This document shows, piece after piece, positions 22,340 to 33,244 of a stretch of DNA of 64,000 bases. The stretch lies in contig OX344749.2 in assembly GCA_947034885.2 (NCBI GenBank), positions 19,297,501 through 19,361,500 of the forward strand. Reading direction: 5' to 3'. This DNA comes from Thuidium tamariscinum. Taxonomy: Eukaryota; Streptophyta; Bryopsida; Hypnales; Thuidiaceae. Positions within the stretch are counted from its first letter, which is position 1, and every line of letters starts with the position of its first letter. The position numbers and the translations under genes were made by a program. The notes under the pieces were generated by a model, which worked only from the letters and a program-made list of their open reading frames with translations, ran no database searches and was not told the DNA's origin.

Positions 22340-23360
22340 TTCGGGGTTAAGGGTTAACCCCTCCCCCTCCCCCTTAACTTCCCTCCTAATCAGTTCAGTT
22401 GTTCTTATTGGACCAATCATTCAATAATCATACTGCCAGCAGTCTAGTTCCATTAATTATTTCTCATCCACCTTTTGTCATCCTCTGTCCTCCTCCTCCC
22501 AGGCACGAGGCCCCTGTACCTCCATGCCAAGTGCAGTGTGCAGAAGCTGGCTCCAGGATTTCCCAATAATAACTTATAATAACTGACTTGGACTTGCTTC
22601 CGCCAGTTCGTCTTGGGAGGATCAATACAATAGCCGGATGGATATAATGGATCCCATATTATTATTTTTTCCCCTTAAAATTTGAAATTTTAGATTTCCT
22701 AACTGCTCAGATTGGAGGGTCAGTAAGGTAGTGGTGCCGATGCCCCGGTAAAAAAAGATGAATTATTATCCTGGATTATTCTGGACTTAGAATTATTCCT
22801 CTGCCGCCCGGCCCCCTCACCCCCCCCAAATTAGATCAGATGTGCTGGACCCACCGAAGTAGCTGCCACATCATCTGGCATCAAGTCTTACTTAGTCTTA
22901 CCATTGAAAAGCAACCAAACGCCCACAAATAAGAAGCTAAGTAGAATAGCGGACCCGGCAATTCCAAATAAGGCAGAGTAGCGGGCCCGGCAAGTACTGT
23001 GGTGGCCCAGTAATGATTAAAAAGTCCGGGCAGGCAATTCTTCCCCAACATTTATTCATTTGGTTCCATGAGGGAATAAAAAAGTAATACTCCGTCAAAA
23101 AAAAGGTTGGCAACGACCCTAGAAAAGTCTTTTCATCAGAAAAAGAACTGAACGTGGAAGGAATAACTCATTTTCTTTGGGGTTGGGTGACTTGGGTGAG
23201 TTGGGTCCAGTCCAGTCACGCGCTAAGCTGAGGTGGCATGACCCGTGTCACTGACCACTGATCACTGTGCTATTGGAATAATGATATTTAGTGTAAGTTA
23301 ATAACCACACTAATTGGTTGATGTCCTGGGTTGGGTGTTCAGTCAGTGACACGTAAGCGT
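22340..23360. other. GC-enriched non-coding patch
   Basis: Clearly less AT-rich than its surroundings and free of the repeat families listed. It contains a short local duplication around 22940-23000 (AGCGGACCCGGCAATTCC and AGCGGGCCCGGCAAGTAC). No frame of useful length. It may be a gene relic, a regulatory patch or an unlisted element. Confidence 0.35.
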
Positions 23361-23635
23361 CGGTGGAATGAAATGGTCATTTGTTTCGAAATAAGTAAAT
23401 GATTTATATTTTTTCATAACACCAATTAAATTCAGTTGTCCGCTAGGAATACAAACTAATCAAAACACTACAAAATCAATACTTTCTATAATGACATGAA
23501 ACAGAGCTTCACATGGAAAACATGACAATCATAAACTTTTCCTAGAAGATCCAATAAAAAAATCAAAAATATTTAACTCATTACAATCTACCTAATTTGC
23601 AAAAGCCCCAAATAAGCTCTTTAATTGCTTAGGGA

Positions 23636-23765
23636 TTAATCCAATTTGCAGAGATATACTTAAGATTACATAATGGTCCCTAAACATTGAATATTAGGGA
23701 CCAATCCAATTTACATATATATAGTTAAGATTACATAATGGTCCCTAAACATTGAATATTAATGA
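23636..23765. repeat. Tandem duplication, unit about 66 bp
   Basis: The phrase AAGATTACATAATGGTCCC followed by TAAACATTGAATATTA occurs twice in a row with matching upstream AATCCAATTTRCA; the first copy has AGAGATATACTT where the second has TATATATAGTT. Confidence 0.8.
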
Positions 23766-24120
23766 TTATGAAAGATTATAGCTAATATATTGAATATTAA
23801 TGATTCCTATAGAAAAGACTTGCTTTGAATTTGAAAAATAAAGTCTTAATTGTTATGACTTATCAAGGTTTATATTTGAATCACTAATTTGAATCACTCA
23901 AAAATTTGATAAATGCAAATAAGCAACAAAAATTCAATCATTGTTTAAAATATACAAAAACTATGACACTTGAGGATAATTCTAAAGGGTCCTAAGCCTT
24001 CAAATTTCAAATAATAAATGAAAATGAGATCATATAAGCACATTCAAATGTTTTGTTCTCCATCCATCTTTCAGTTGTAGGTTCTTAATTTAATTGTTCT
24101 AATATGTATGCATTACTAAT

Positions 24121-24385
24121 CATTAGATGAAATTTGAGGGCATTAGGAGACTGCAGGTTCCCAAACTGCCGGAACGTAGTTTTTGCCTTGTGAACTCAAA
24201 TCCTATGTGGTCGCGCCCCTGCCACATAATTATTTTTTTTTTCAATTTTTTTTGGACTTATTTTCATATTCAAGGACCCAATTTTTTATTTATTAAAGTC
24301 GGCGTGACAACGGCCAGCAACAATGGGAGCCGCTTCAGGAATAGACCCAAAACGGCCCTGCAATGCCCTCAAATTTCATCTAATG
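24121..24385. mobile_element. CATTAG-type TIR element, family C copy 3 (265 bp)
   Basis: Best preserved copy: the first 24 bases (CATTAGATGAAATTTGAGGG...) are the exact reverse complement of the last 24. Subterminal blocks GGAGACTGCAGGTTCCC and GGCCAGCAACAATGGG match copies at 22054 and 56745. The 126-codon frame at 24127 simply runs through the element and is not called. No certain target duplication is visible. Confidence 0.85.
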
Positions 24386-24808
24386 TTTCAAAAGTCTTCT
24401 ACAAAACTATTGTGTTATTCAAAAAGTTGATAAGTATGTTTCGATTCCCAAGGTGTATTTTTGAGTTCAATAAATTACCCTCCAAAAAAAATCATCATGT
24501 AAATTAAGTAAAAGTTCTAAAAATATCATGTTAAAAAATAACAATTAAGGATTAAAAGACCAAAAATCCTTGTAAAATTACTAATAGTCAATCCGCAATT
24601 GCTTTTAGAAAGGCTTTAAACTCTTTAATGCAAATATATTGATAATTGTTGATTAATAGATTAAACTATATTAGAACTAGAAACAATTTTAATCTCCCAA
24701 AACACAAAGATATATTCTATAGTAAAATTTAGAAGAATATTTTAATCATGACTTTCTTGAAGTGAGGGTTGTAAGCATGTGAGTTTTATCTCTTAAATCC
24801 ATGAACCT

Positions 24809-24985
24809 AGGCACTTATGTCATAGGCACCTTCTATAATTATAAGATATCTATGTTATAGGTACTTATATTGTAGGTGCCTATGTTATAGATGTTTGCAC
24901 TATAAGCACCTTTCATGATGTATAAGATGTACCTATGTTATAAACACCTTGGTTGTAGAAAACCTACTTACACCTAGGCTAAAGG
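24809..24985. repeat. Degenerate short-period repeat with palindromic units
   Basis: Variants of CTATGTTATAGGTGCC and its reverse complement GGCACCT...ATAAG recur at least six times in tandem and alternating orientation. No coding potential. Confidence 0.65.
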
Positions 24986-25300
24986 CTTGTAAGTTCACAT
25001 TTCTAAGCTCACATGCTAGCATCACATCAATGCTTTAAATTAGTCTATTTTTCTTTTCTTTTGTTATTAATGTTGAAATCTCTTGGACCATTCATCACCC
25101 AATTGTGTTCTTCGTACAGCCAAAAAGCCCTTAACAAGGAGTGGTGCACAAGCTTTGTTTTGTGACATTTGGACCTCCGAAATGAAAATTGTTGAATTTT
25201 AATTTTATTTCTAAAATTAAAAAATTAGGAAATTACTTTTACTTTACTTTTGATTGTAGCAATGGCACAAGGTACAAGGTACACTAGTTGCTCCAACATG

Positions 25301-25548
25301 CAAGACGTTAAATCGATCCCACGAAGCGGCTCCAGCAGGGCAAATCTCATTTTACTAGGGGTTGATAGAGGTTTGGGGTTTATGTTTTTGTTGGGTTTTT
25401 TGGTTGTGTTTATCTCTCCTTCTAAATTAATTCAGGGTCTCTGTTGTCAAATATGAATTCAGAATTTGAAATAAAAATTTATGCAAAAAAATTCAAAAAA
25501 TTCAGTGTTTACCCCTGTGGACTTCGTGGGACTGATTTAACGTCATGC
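25301..25548. mobile_element. MULE-like MITE A1 (248 bp) with 10-bp target duplication
   Basis: Inverted ends around GACGTTAAATC...CCCACGAAG (left) and CTTCGTGGGACTGATTTAACGTC (right, one indel). The 10-bp word CTCCAACATG directly precedes (25291-25300) and follows (25549-25558) the element. An 8-10-bp duplication with longish TIRs fits the Mutator superfamily. The inner block AAATATGAATTCAGAATTTG recurs in the related elements at 42734, 44566 and 56010. Non-coding. Confidence 0.8.
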
Positions 25549-25992
25549 CTCCAACATGACTTTTACAAACACAGTCAAATTGCAAGTAATCTGAAATTTG
25601 TATGAGAGTCCCATGAATTCCCATATTGTGAAAGAAACAGCAATGCACTAAATTAGCATGGCACTAAATAGTGTGGCAAGAAGCCAGGGCGGTGATTACA
25701 AGGAAATTTGAGAAGGTACAGTCTCGTACAGTAATCAGGTTTTAGGTCATGCTCTTCATCATCAGTAGGAACTCCCCTCTGCTAGGGCACATTGTTCGAT
25801 GATTTTTGAGCCCATTTTTGAGCCCATTTGGGGGCCCAAAAGTTTGAAGTTGTTATCCATGCATTTGCACTCCCTTGGCCATGTCCAGTAAACTTACCTG
25901 GACCCCATTCTCCTTTGATATCTTCTTCAACACCCTTTATTGAGGGATGAATGGGGAAGAGCCCACGTGCGAACGAAATTTCGGTGGAATGT

Positions 25993-26127
25993 GTAGTTCT
26001 ATCCTGCTAGGACCTCTCCTAAAAGAAAAATAGTGTGGGTATAAAATTTTAGAAGCCATGTAGTTCTATCCTGCTAGGACCTCTCCTAAAAGAAAAAGTA
26101 GTGTGGGTATAAAATTTTAGAAGCCAT
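25993..26127. repeat. Perfect-looking tandem duplication, unit 67-68 bp
   Basis: Two adjacent copies (25993-26059, 26060-26127) of a unit starting GTAGTTCTATCCTGCTAGG and ending TTTTAGAAGCCAT, differing by one inserted G. Near-identity implies a recent duplication. Confidence 0.9.
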
Positions 26128-26810
26128 GGAGATTCTTGTTTTTTTCCGTTCATGTAAGTTAGGCCAGGTGGAATTCTTCATTGGTACTAAATAATCCAGT
26201 GCATTCAAACTCCTCCAGACCTCCACAGTTTTATTTATTTATTCATTTATTATCTAATTGTTTTGTAGGAGTAGGCAGTTGTTTCTTCAATACTCACATG
26301 ATACTTGGGTGAGCCTTGATGATATCTCTATCAAAATTATGTGATACTTAGGTGAAATTTTGCTAAATTATAATAACAATAATTTGGCTATTTTGAACCC
26401 CCCCCCCCCCCCCGCCCCACATCTTTTAGCAAATAATATGACATTTTGTTTTCAAAATTTTGGCATGCAATGAAATTAATGTGGTTATTTTTAGATCAAG
26501 CATCTATAGAAACCATATTAATTTTAGATATCTTCCCTAAAAACTACTTGGGAGGAAGTACAAATTACAAAGAAAATATCAATGAATCAATGATATAATT
26601 TTTAAGCTAGCTTTCATCAAATCTTGATATGTATAGATGGTATGTTGCATGATTTGAGCCTTGACTCTTAGAGTTTGCAAATGCAATAAAACGTTCAGTA
26701 AAAACTAAACATGGTGAACTTCAATGATTTAATTGAGCCATATTATAAAGTGGTACCACTCATTATAATCATGGGGAAACTTCATACATGCTTATGGACA
26801 ATTGGACTTG
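26128..26810. other. Spacer with poly-C tract
   Basis: Contains a C homopolymer at about 26398-26413 followed by GCCCC. No gene or element end recognised. Confidence 0.45.
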
Positions 26811-26811
26811 A

Positions 26812-27815
26812 TGTGCAAAGATTATCTTGAGCCCTTATGAAGTTTAGTGTTGAAGTTTTTAACATGTACTATCAACCTACCTATGCTACAAGTAAGCAAA
26901 GAACAACAAGCCTTCATGTATACCACCCATGGAAGTTGAACAAAAGGCAATATTTATAGACAACGATGTAGTCTCCATCCAGTGAAGCCCCCTTTGTCCC
27001 AAGGACAATGACAAAGGTGAAACTGGCAATACAAAGTTTTGATCCCACAAGTGTATTTGGATAGAGTGATGACATATCAACATGTAAAAAAATAACATAT
27101 TGATTATGAAGAATCTCAACTATCTTTATAAACAACTTGGTTTAAGATGTAGAGATTGTCTTGAGTCCTTATGGAGTATGATGTGGAAGTTTTTAGCATG
27201 TAGTACCATCCAAGTATGCTACAAATAAGCAACAGAAAGAAATCTAGCCTCCATATGTACCTCACACATAGCCTTAACAAAAAGCAACATCTCCACACAC
27301 AAAGATGCACTCTTCATCAAGTAAAGCCCCTTTTGTTCCAAAAACAATGAGAAAGTTGGAATAGAAAATGCAAAGCTTTAATTCAACAACGGTGCTTGGG
27401 TAGGAGATTGACATACCCTCATTTGAAAAGAATCACGTATTGATTATGAGGAATCTCAACTATGTTTACAAATGACTTGACGTGTAGAGATTGCCATGAG
27501 CCCTTCTGTATAATGCTTAAAATTTGCATATATTCTTGGCCTACCCAAGCTTTGAATAACCCCAAAAGCCGAATCATGGTCCTCTATGCATTGGAACCAT
27601 GTGGGCTCCCCAAAAGCCACATTTCCACCGAAAAATGAACTCTCCTTCGAGAAAAGCCCCCTTCTTTCTCGTTCTCGTTCCTTCCGGCCTTTCCTTTCTC
27701 GAGGACAGGGACAAAGACAAAACCGACAACTCCAAGCCTGTTTCAACTCCAACAACAAGCTGTGAGCGACCTCCTCCTCTTGCCATACGGAAAAAAAAAG
27801 GAAAAAAAAGGGCAA
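26812..27815. repeat. Three-copy tandem repeat, unit about 335 bp
   Basis: Units begin near 26812 (GCAAAGATTATCTTGAGCCC), 27148 (GTAGAGATTGTCTTGAGTCC) and 27481 (GTAGAGATTGCCATGAGCCC). Each carries, in the same order, a GAAGTTTTTARCATGTA-like block, a CTATGCTAC or CAAGCTTTG block, an AGTGAAGCCCCC / AGAAAAGCCCCC block, and GACAAAGG. The units are well diverged and the third becomes GC-rich as it enters the TCP island. Minus-strand frames in each unit are not convincing genes. Confidence 0.75.
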
Positions 27816-27889
27816 AAGAGAAAAGTGAAACTCCCTTCAGGAAGGGGGGTGGCATCATAATTGGCACTCAACCAAGATTCAATGAATGA

Positions 27890-28974
27890 AATGAACGAGG
27901 AGTGAGATGGGAGGGGGAATCATACACAGAATCGAAGGGCCACTAGGGACGGAGGGGGGTACGACAGAGCCCCGCCCCAATAATAATCGTCCCGTCCGTC
28001 GCGAGGACGGACTCCCCACCCCCCAACACACGGGGTATATTGGGCCCCTGTTCCTTTTACTTTTTTTCTGCCGGGCAGACGCCAAGGGCAGTCGAATAAT
28101 GGAAGTGCCCGTCCTGACGCCCCCCAGCGAAGCAGTCCAGCACTCCAGCGTCGGTCGCGTTTGCAGCGACGATCGCTTCTACTCCGTCCTCTGCAGCAGC
28201 AGCCAGCCAGCCAGCGCCCGCATAGGCCGCGAGCGCCATCACCAGGGCCGGTTCCCCGCCAGCAGCGCCTTTGTTTTTCTAGTCCCCGCGCACTCCCGCT
28301 TTTCCTTTTCCTCACCCCGTGGATCTCGACGTTCTCGCATCGGCCCGTTTCTCTAGGGTAGCGAGCTTGCGCTAGATGAGCGTTGGGGTGCTCCGTTGGC
28401 TGGTCGTTTGGAGTTGGCAGGCATGAGGGATCCTCTTTCCATGGTCGAATCTCGGGGTTTCCGGATGCTGCGCACCAGGGGCTGTTGTTTGGGTTCCAGT
28501 TGCGGAAGCGTGGGGGTGGAGTTGGTTTCATGAGGATGATCGGCGGTGCGGGGAAAGGCGGAGCTGGCTAGGGTGCAGCGCAAGCTTCACCGCAGCGAAC
28601 GAACGGCACCATCTAGGTACGAACCAACGCGTGCAATTATTTTGGGGTACTGTATGGGTTGCAATTCTGGTTTTTGAGGGGAGAGAGCAACAAACAAGGC
28701 GAGGAGGTGGCGGTAGATCCTGATGGGGTTAGAAGCGGGGCGAGGCGCGAGGGGGGAGATTAGATGAGGTTAGATGGTGGCGGTGAATCTGTGGATTTGT
28801 CGCGGGATTTTGGGGTTCGATTTTGGGGGTTAGGGGAGAGGCGACAGGAGGATTCTTGGTTGAGGGCGTGGGGATTGACAAGCCGCAGCTGGCTGGTGAC
28901 GCAGTGGTGAGAGAGGAATTTTAGGTGGTGGAGTGAGGGGAGAATTGAATGCCGGGTCACTGGTCTCATCAGCG
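27890..28974 (+). promoter_or_regulatory. GC-rich 5' flank and leader region of the TCP gene
   Basis: Sharp change to GC-rich, non-repetitive DNA. A TATATT next to TGGGCCCC occurs at 28036-28048; TGGGCC is a site-II-type word bound by class I TCP proteins, so autoregulation is possible but unproven. An ATG at 28099 opens an 86-codon frame ending at about 28356 that would be an upstream ORF if transcription starts before it. The transcription start and any leader intron cannot be fixed from sequence alone. Confidence 0.4.
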
Positions 28975-29002
28975 ATGGCGTCGATGGGCGGACAGGGACT
29001 AG
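28949..29002 (+). other. Upstream ORF overlapping the TCP start
   Basis: ATG at 28949 (context TTGAATGCC, weak) opens an 18-codon frame, out of frame with the TCP gene, that ends with TAG at 29000-29002 inside the TCP coding start. If the mRNA includes it, initiation there would reduce translation of the main ORF. Confidence 0.35.
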
Positions 29003-29122
29003 GAGGCGGAGGGGACTCGACCTCGCTCGTCATGGCGGGGATGGGTCAGGATTACGGCGGGGCCGAAGGGCAATCCAGCGGGGGCGTGTCTGGAATGGGG
29101 AGTATGGCGGGAGGCTCTGGGG

Positions 29123-29159
<37 letters not shown>

Positions 29160-30588
29160 GCAACAACAACAGCAACAACAACAACAGCAAGCGCAGCAAC
29201 AAGTCGCTGCGGCCGCCGTGAAGAAGCAACCTCCCAAGCGCACTTCCACCAAAGACAGGCACACGAAAGTGGATGGTCGCGGTCGCCGCATTCGCATGCC
29301 CGCGTCGTGCGCGGCCCGAATCTTCCAGCTGACTCGCGAGCTCGGCCACAAATCCGACGGGGAAACCATCGAGTGGTTGCTGCAGCAATCCGAGCAGTCG
29401 ATAATTGCCGCCACAGGCACTGGCACGGTCCCCGCGCTGTCGTCCTCCATCCAGGGATCAATGCGCAGCAGTGCGAGCATGGCCGTAGCGGCTGCTGGGC
29501 GTGCTGGATTGCACGGGAGCTTGGGTTTGGCCGGTCCTGGGGGCGGGGGACCTACAGAAGCCGACCTGCGAATGCAGCAGCAGCAGGAGCAGGCGCAGCG
29601 CGGGCGCAACGAGTGGGGCGCGAGCGCGGAAGAGCGCGTGATGGAGGCGTCGCGGGCCATGGAGGCCAGTCGCCGAATGAGCTTGGGCCATGCGGATCCC
29701 GGGATGGGTCACGACGTGATGTCGTTCCAGCACCAGGACTTGGTGGGCGGGCCATCAGAAGTCGGGGAAGGCATGGAATCCAGCGACAGGTTGCGCAAGA
29801 GACCGCGGGGCTCACCTCTGCAAGGCCGCATGAAGGAGGATCCCGAGCCTGTTCGCCCCGTGCGCGCCACCGCCAGGGGATCCATAGGGCAGCAGGGTGG
29901 GCAGCAAGCGGGCGGTGGCTCGTCGAGCATGATGCCGGCGGCAATGTGGGCCGTGGCGCCGGCCGTGGCTGGCGTCTCCAGCAGCGGCCCCATGCCCGGC
30001 ACCATCTGGATGCTCCCCGTTAGCGCGAGCGGCTCCACGCCGGGCGTCATGCCGGGCCCGTCCGAGCAGCAGATCTGGACGTTCCCCACAGCCGGCGGCT
30101 CGTACCGCATGACAGCCCCCGCAGGGACGTCGATCCAACTCGGTCCTGGCGGCGGCGGAAGTGGCCAAGGGAATGCGCCCACCTCCAGCGGCGGCAGCCC
30201 CGGTGGCAGCGGGCAACAGCAGCAACAACAGCAGGGCATGGTGCCGCTCACGGCCTCCGTGCTGCCCAGCGGCGGGGTGGCGCTCATGCCGCGCATCAAC
30301 ATCCAGGGAGGTATGGGGCTCGAGCTGCAGGGGGGTCATATGGGTCATCACATGCCGCTGGGGTCGATGTTGTTGCAGCAAGGGCAGCAAATGCCTGCCA
30401 CAGGGTTAGGCTTGGGTGGAGGTGGAGGTGGGGGTGGTCCTGGTGGGGGTCCTGGTGGGGAAGGGCACTTGGGCATGCTGGCCGCTTTGAATGCTTATAG
30501 CCGCAACTTGAACCCTGACCATCAGTCTATGGGTGGGTCAGGGCACCAACAGGGCGACAGCGGCGACGATCCCACCAGTTCACAATAG
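28975..30588 (+). CDS. Class I (PCF) TCP-domain transcription factor, 537 aa
   Basis: Plant-specific nuclear DNA-binding protein; class I TCPs bind GTGGGNCC-type sites and regulate growth and cell-cycle genes (family knowledge). The TCP domain spans about residues 89-147: basic part [20 protein letters not shown], then helices with [18 protein letters not shown] and [20 protein letters not shown]. The short basic region is the class I form. Before it lies a run of 22 Gln (51-72), then AQQQ. After it the protein is long and probably disordered, rich in Gly, Gln, Ser and Met, with W motifs (MWAVAP near 324, IWMLPV, QIWTFP) and a C-terminal [14 protein letters not shown] (about 499-512), all seen in TCP8/14/15-like proteins. 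The frame continues upstream to a GTG at 28933, but ATG 28975 (GCGATGG context) is the first in-frame ATG; ATG 28984 is an alternative. No intron. Antisense and shifted frames here are shadows. Symbol not assigned because the paralogue cannot be fixed. Confidence 0.95.
29125..29202 (+). repeat. CAG/CAA repeat coding poly-Gln
   Basis: 22 consecutive Gln codons, then Ala and three more Gln. CAG and CAA are mixed, which lowers slippage compared with a pure CAG tract. Confidence 0.95.
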
Positions 30589-31030
30589 TTGCCACTTCTC
30601 ACTCACTCACTCACTCACTCACTCTTGTTCACGATGACGACGAGCACCCAAGTTTTGAATGTAATGGTACTGCTGCTGCTGCTGCACACGCGAGGCCAGC
30701 CAGACCATGGATGAGGACCCTATCATAGCGGCAGCAGTTGCACTGGCTTTGCTCTCGTCTAGATTGAGAATTTGTGTCAAATAGGCCGTTTGTGCCATAC
30801 AGGGTTACTTACTTCAACAAGAAAACCAACAACATCGGCAACGTCGACAACGACCAGAAGAAGAAGAAGAAGCTTTATGGCAGAGACCAGGTGTGGGTAT
30901 GCACGGTGCGGCTGCTGTACAAGGATGTTACATCTGGCCAGGGAGCTCCGAGTCCCTACACCGCTTGTGCCGTGCAACAAGGGAATGGAAAAACCAATCA
31001 ATCCAATAAGGTGATTGAGTTGCAATAGCA
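30589..31030 (+). other. Probable TCP 3' untranslated region
   Basis: Follows the TAG stop of the TCP gene. Holds a (ACTC)n microsatellite (about 30598-30624), a (CTG)n stretch at about 30671-30686 and an AGA-rich run at 30855-30870. Frames of about 80 codons at 30772-31028 come from these repeats and lack a domain. The poly(A) site is not identified. Confidence 0.45.
30598..30624. repeat. (ACTC)n microsatellite
   Basis: About six to seven ACTC tetranucleotides ten bases after the TCP stop codon. Confidence 0.9.
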
Positions 31031-32894
31031 ACTTGCACTACTCCAACGGGGGGTGGCTTAGATGGTCTCGCTCTGGTTCGGGTGGAGGTTAACCTTTCAG
31101 CTCAAGGTTGGAGTTTCCTCGTCCAACGCCACCCCCTTCTCCTCCTCCTCCTGTAACTCACACCCCAGGACCCGTGTTTTTATACTCATAATTCATCGGA
31201 TCCAAAGGTTCCAAAAGGTAGCCCACACAAGTATAGTTGAAACAGCAGGTTGTCAGTTCCTCCTAGTGTCACTCAGTAGGGGTCATTCTTTGTCTATGTC
31301 TTCGACAGCAGCCATTGGCGCTGTTGGGGCGTTAATAACACTCTTTTCCCGGGGTCTGGGATTTGCGCACTTGTCCCTTCCAGTATGAGCAGTTGTAACC
31401 ACTTCCCTCCTGCTGCTGCGTGGCCCGTTGTGTATTGTGTAGAGTCCATCTTTTTTCTTATAAAACAGTGCGCACCCTTCAGGGACGTTCTCTTGGGTTT
31501 TTTTGTCCTTCACTTGCCTTGCAAGTTGCAACCCTCCCTCCCCCATCCCCAAACCTTCCTTCCCTTCTCTCTTGGTATTACTATCACTAGGTCCTCTGCA
31601 TGATTTTGTAGATCTGTCCTGTGCCCACCTTCGACGACTGGGCAAGAGCTTGCATGTGTCCCATCATTGGCTGGGCAATGGTTATAAAGGAGAGCATCAA
31701 ATTCTTGGCGTGTGTCGACTTGCATCTCGTACAGATGAGGGTCTAATTTTTTCTGTCAATGGTGTGTACCGACTCCATTTATCAAGAAGCCGGTTCTCCA
31801 CTTTTAGGTTACTTCACTTGGTTCTCTCTCGAGCTTCTGCTTGGTGCTTTCCCTTTTCTCATGCACATGACCATCATTCTTGGGGTTGGGGTTGGGGTTG
31901 AGCTTGGGCTTTTGACCTAATTGGGTTGTGGTGTGGAGCTCTGTGCAGAGAGTCAGACCTAATAAATTCCAGGCAGGTTCAGTTGGGGTGGATCCATCAC
32001 GGGATCAATAACGTAGGTCTCATTGGGACCAGGGATTGACAGATTCCTTTCACCTCACTGCTGCGTGAGCGTGTGAACACCCTATCTATCCCTATCTTCC
32101 CAGTCACAACCTTTAGCATAAAACCACCTCTTAACTTCGTCTTACGGTCACCCCAGATCTCATGGTAAGTGAGCTGAAGTTTTTTCAACAGGCGGGGCCG
32201 CGGGGGGGGTGTAGGCTTGTAGTGGTACGCATTCCCATGAATTATGATAGGAGCTGATTTATGGCCGATTACTGCTCCCACGCTCTCAGTCCGTAGAATA
32301 TTCTCCCTCTCTTATTGGGTGCCGTCATCCCACTCCCATGATGCTGCTATTCTAGATTCTGTGGGATCATTCATTTCGCATGCTTTCAGGACGGACACCT
32401 TCCGCACGTTTGACTCCCAAAGGCGGAACAGAGCCTGGCGAGCTACGTGGGGGATGTTGTTGTCCCTTGTCCTGCTCTTCAAGCTCATGCCACAGTAATT
32501 TCGCAGGCGGAGTCGTAGTACTTGGTTTTCTGTGGGCGTGAGGGCGGGGCGGGGTGAATCGGGTGGCTGTGGACAGATTCAAGAGGGTACTGTAAATACT
32601 TTGGTGTAGTTAATATATGTTTCCAAACCCCGTCCGTGGAATGAGAACTTACCAGCAGCAGCTGGTCCGGAATAGTGTACATTACAATTCCACACACACA
32701 CACTTGCATTACCTTACCATTGCGAAGCTAATCACACCTAGCTGTGACACTTTTCAAGCGCTGACATAGTTTTCTATCATTAGAATTTTCCGATTCTTTA
32801 TTATTCTCGCTGCTGGAAAGCGAATCCCGACGCACCAAGGGATGCCGAGGCCATAACTTACGCAGAAGTAGTCATACTTTGGAGGTGAGGTGGA

Positions 32895-32908
32895 GTACTG
32901 TACAGTAC
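32895..32908. repeat. Perfect palindrome GTACTGTACAGTAC
   Basis: Fourteen-base perfect palindrome. A 12-base version (TACTGTACAGTA) occurs at 48426-48437 in the other GC-rich island, and TGTACAGTAC at 34971-34980. Confidence 0.9.
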
Positions 32909-33244
32909 ATTCCGTAAATCGATAAATCCTTGCTGTGCAAGAGTTTGGAGTGTCGCAGTAGGTAGGTGTTGCACATGAGGTGTAGGGTTCTTCTTTCTCC
33001 CTTGGGCGCTTCTGCAGATCATTGGCAGTTTGCGATCTCCGTAGAATACCTCGTAGCGAGGCCACCACTCGGATGCTTTGTGTATCCCTACCAAGTTACG
33101 TCTGCTGCAACGTGAGAGCGCTTCAGTCTGCAGACGGATTCCAATGATGATCATGCAGGGGAATATGAATTCTTACAGGCGAGAGCCAGTAAAGCGTGAT
33201 AAATTGTACACCGGATCCAAGCCCACTTGGATTGGGGGATTAGA

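Noticed and set aside
24127-24507. 126-codon plus-strand frame
   Set aside because: It runs through a family C element including its TIRs and low-complexity centre; no domain.
26886-27310. Cys/Leu/Phe-rich minus-strand frames in the 335-bp tandem units
   Set aside because: Frames differ between units and are interrupted, so the repeat unit is not preserved as protein.
27920-28531. 203-codon minus-strand frame in the TCP upstream region
   Set aside because: Low-complexity Arg/Gly/Pro composition of GC-rich DNA, overlapping several equally long frames; no domain.
28933-28974. N-terminal extension of the TCP protein beginning MRGELNAG
   Set aside because: It begins with GTG, which is not a normal plant start codon; the first ATG in frame is 28975.
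29307-30023. Long open frames in other frames and on the minus strand across the TCP gene (up to 238 codons)
   Set aside because: They are GC-rich shadows of the TCP coding frame with no domain, while the TCP frame has a complete conserved DNA-binding domain.
31877-31900. TTGGGG repeats as an interstitial telomere tract
   Set aside because: Only about four units, and not the usual plant TTTAGGG telomere unit.
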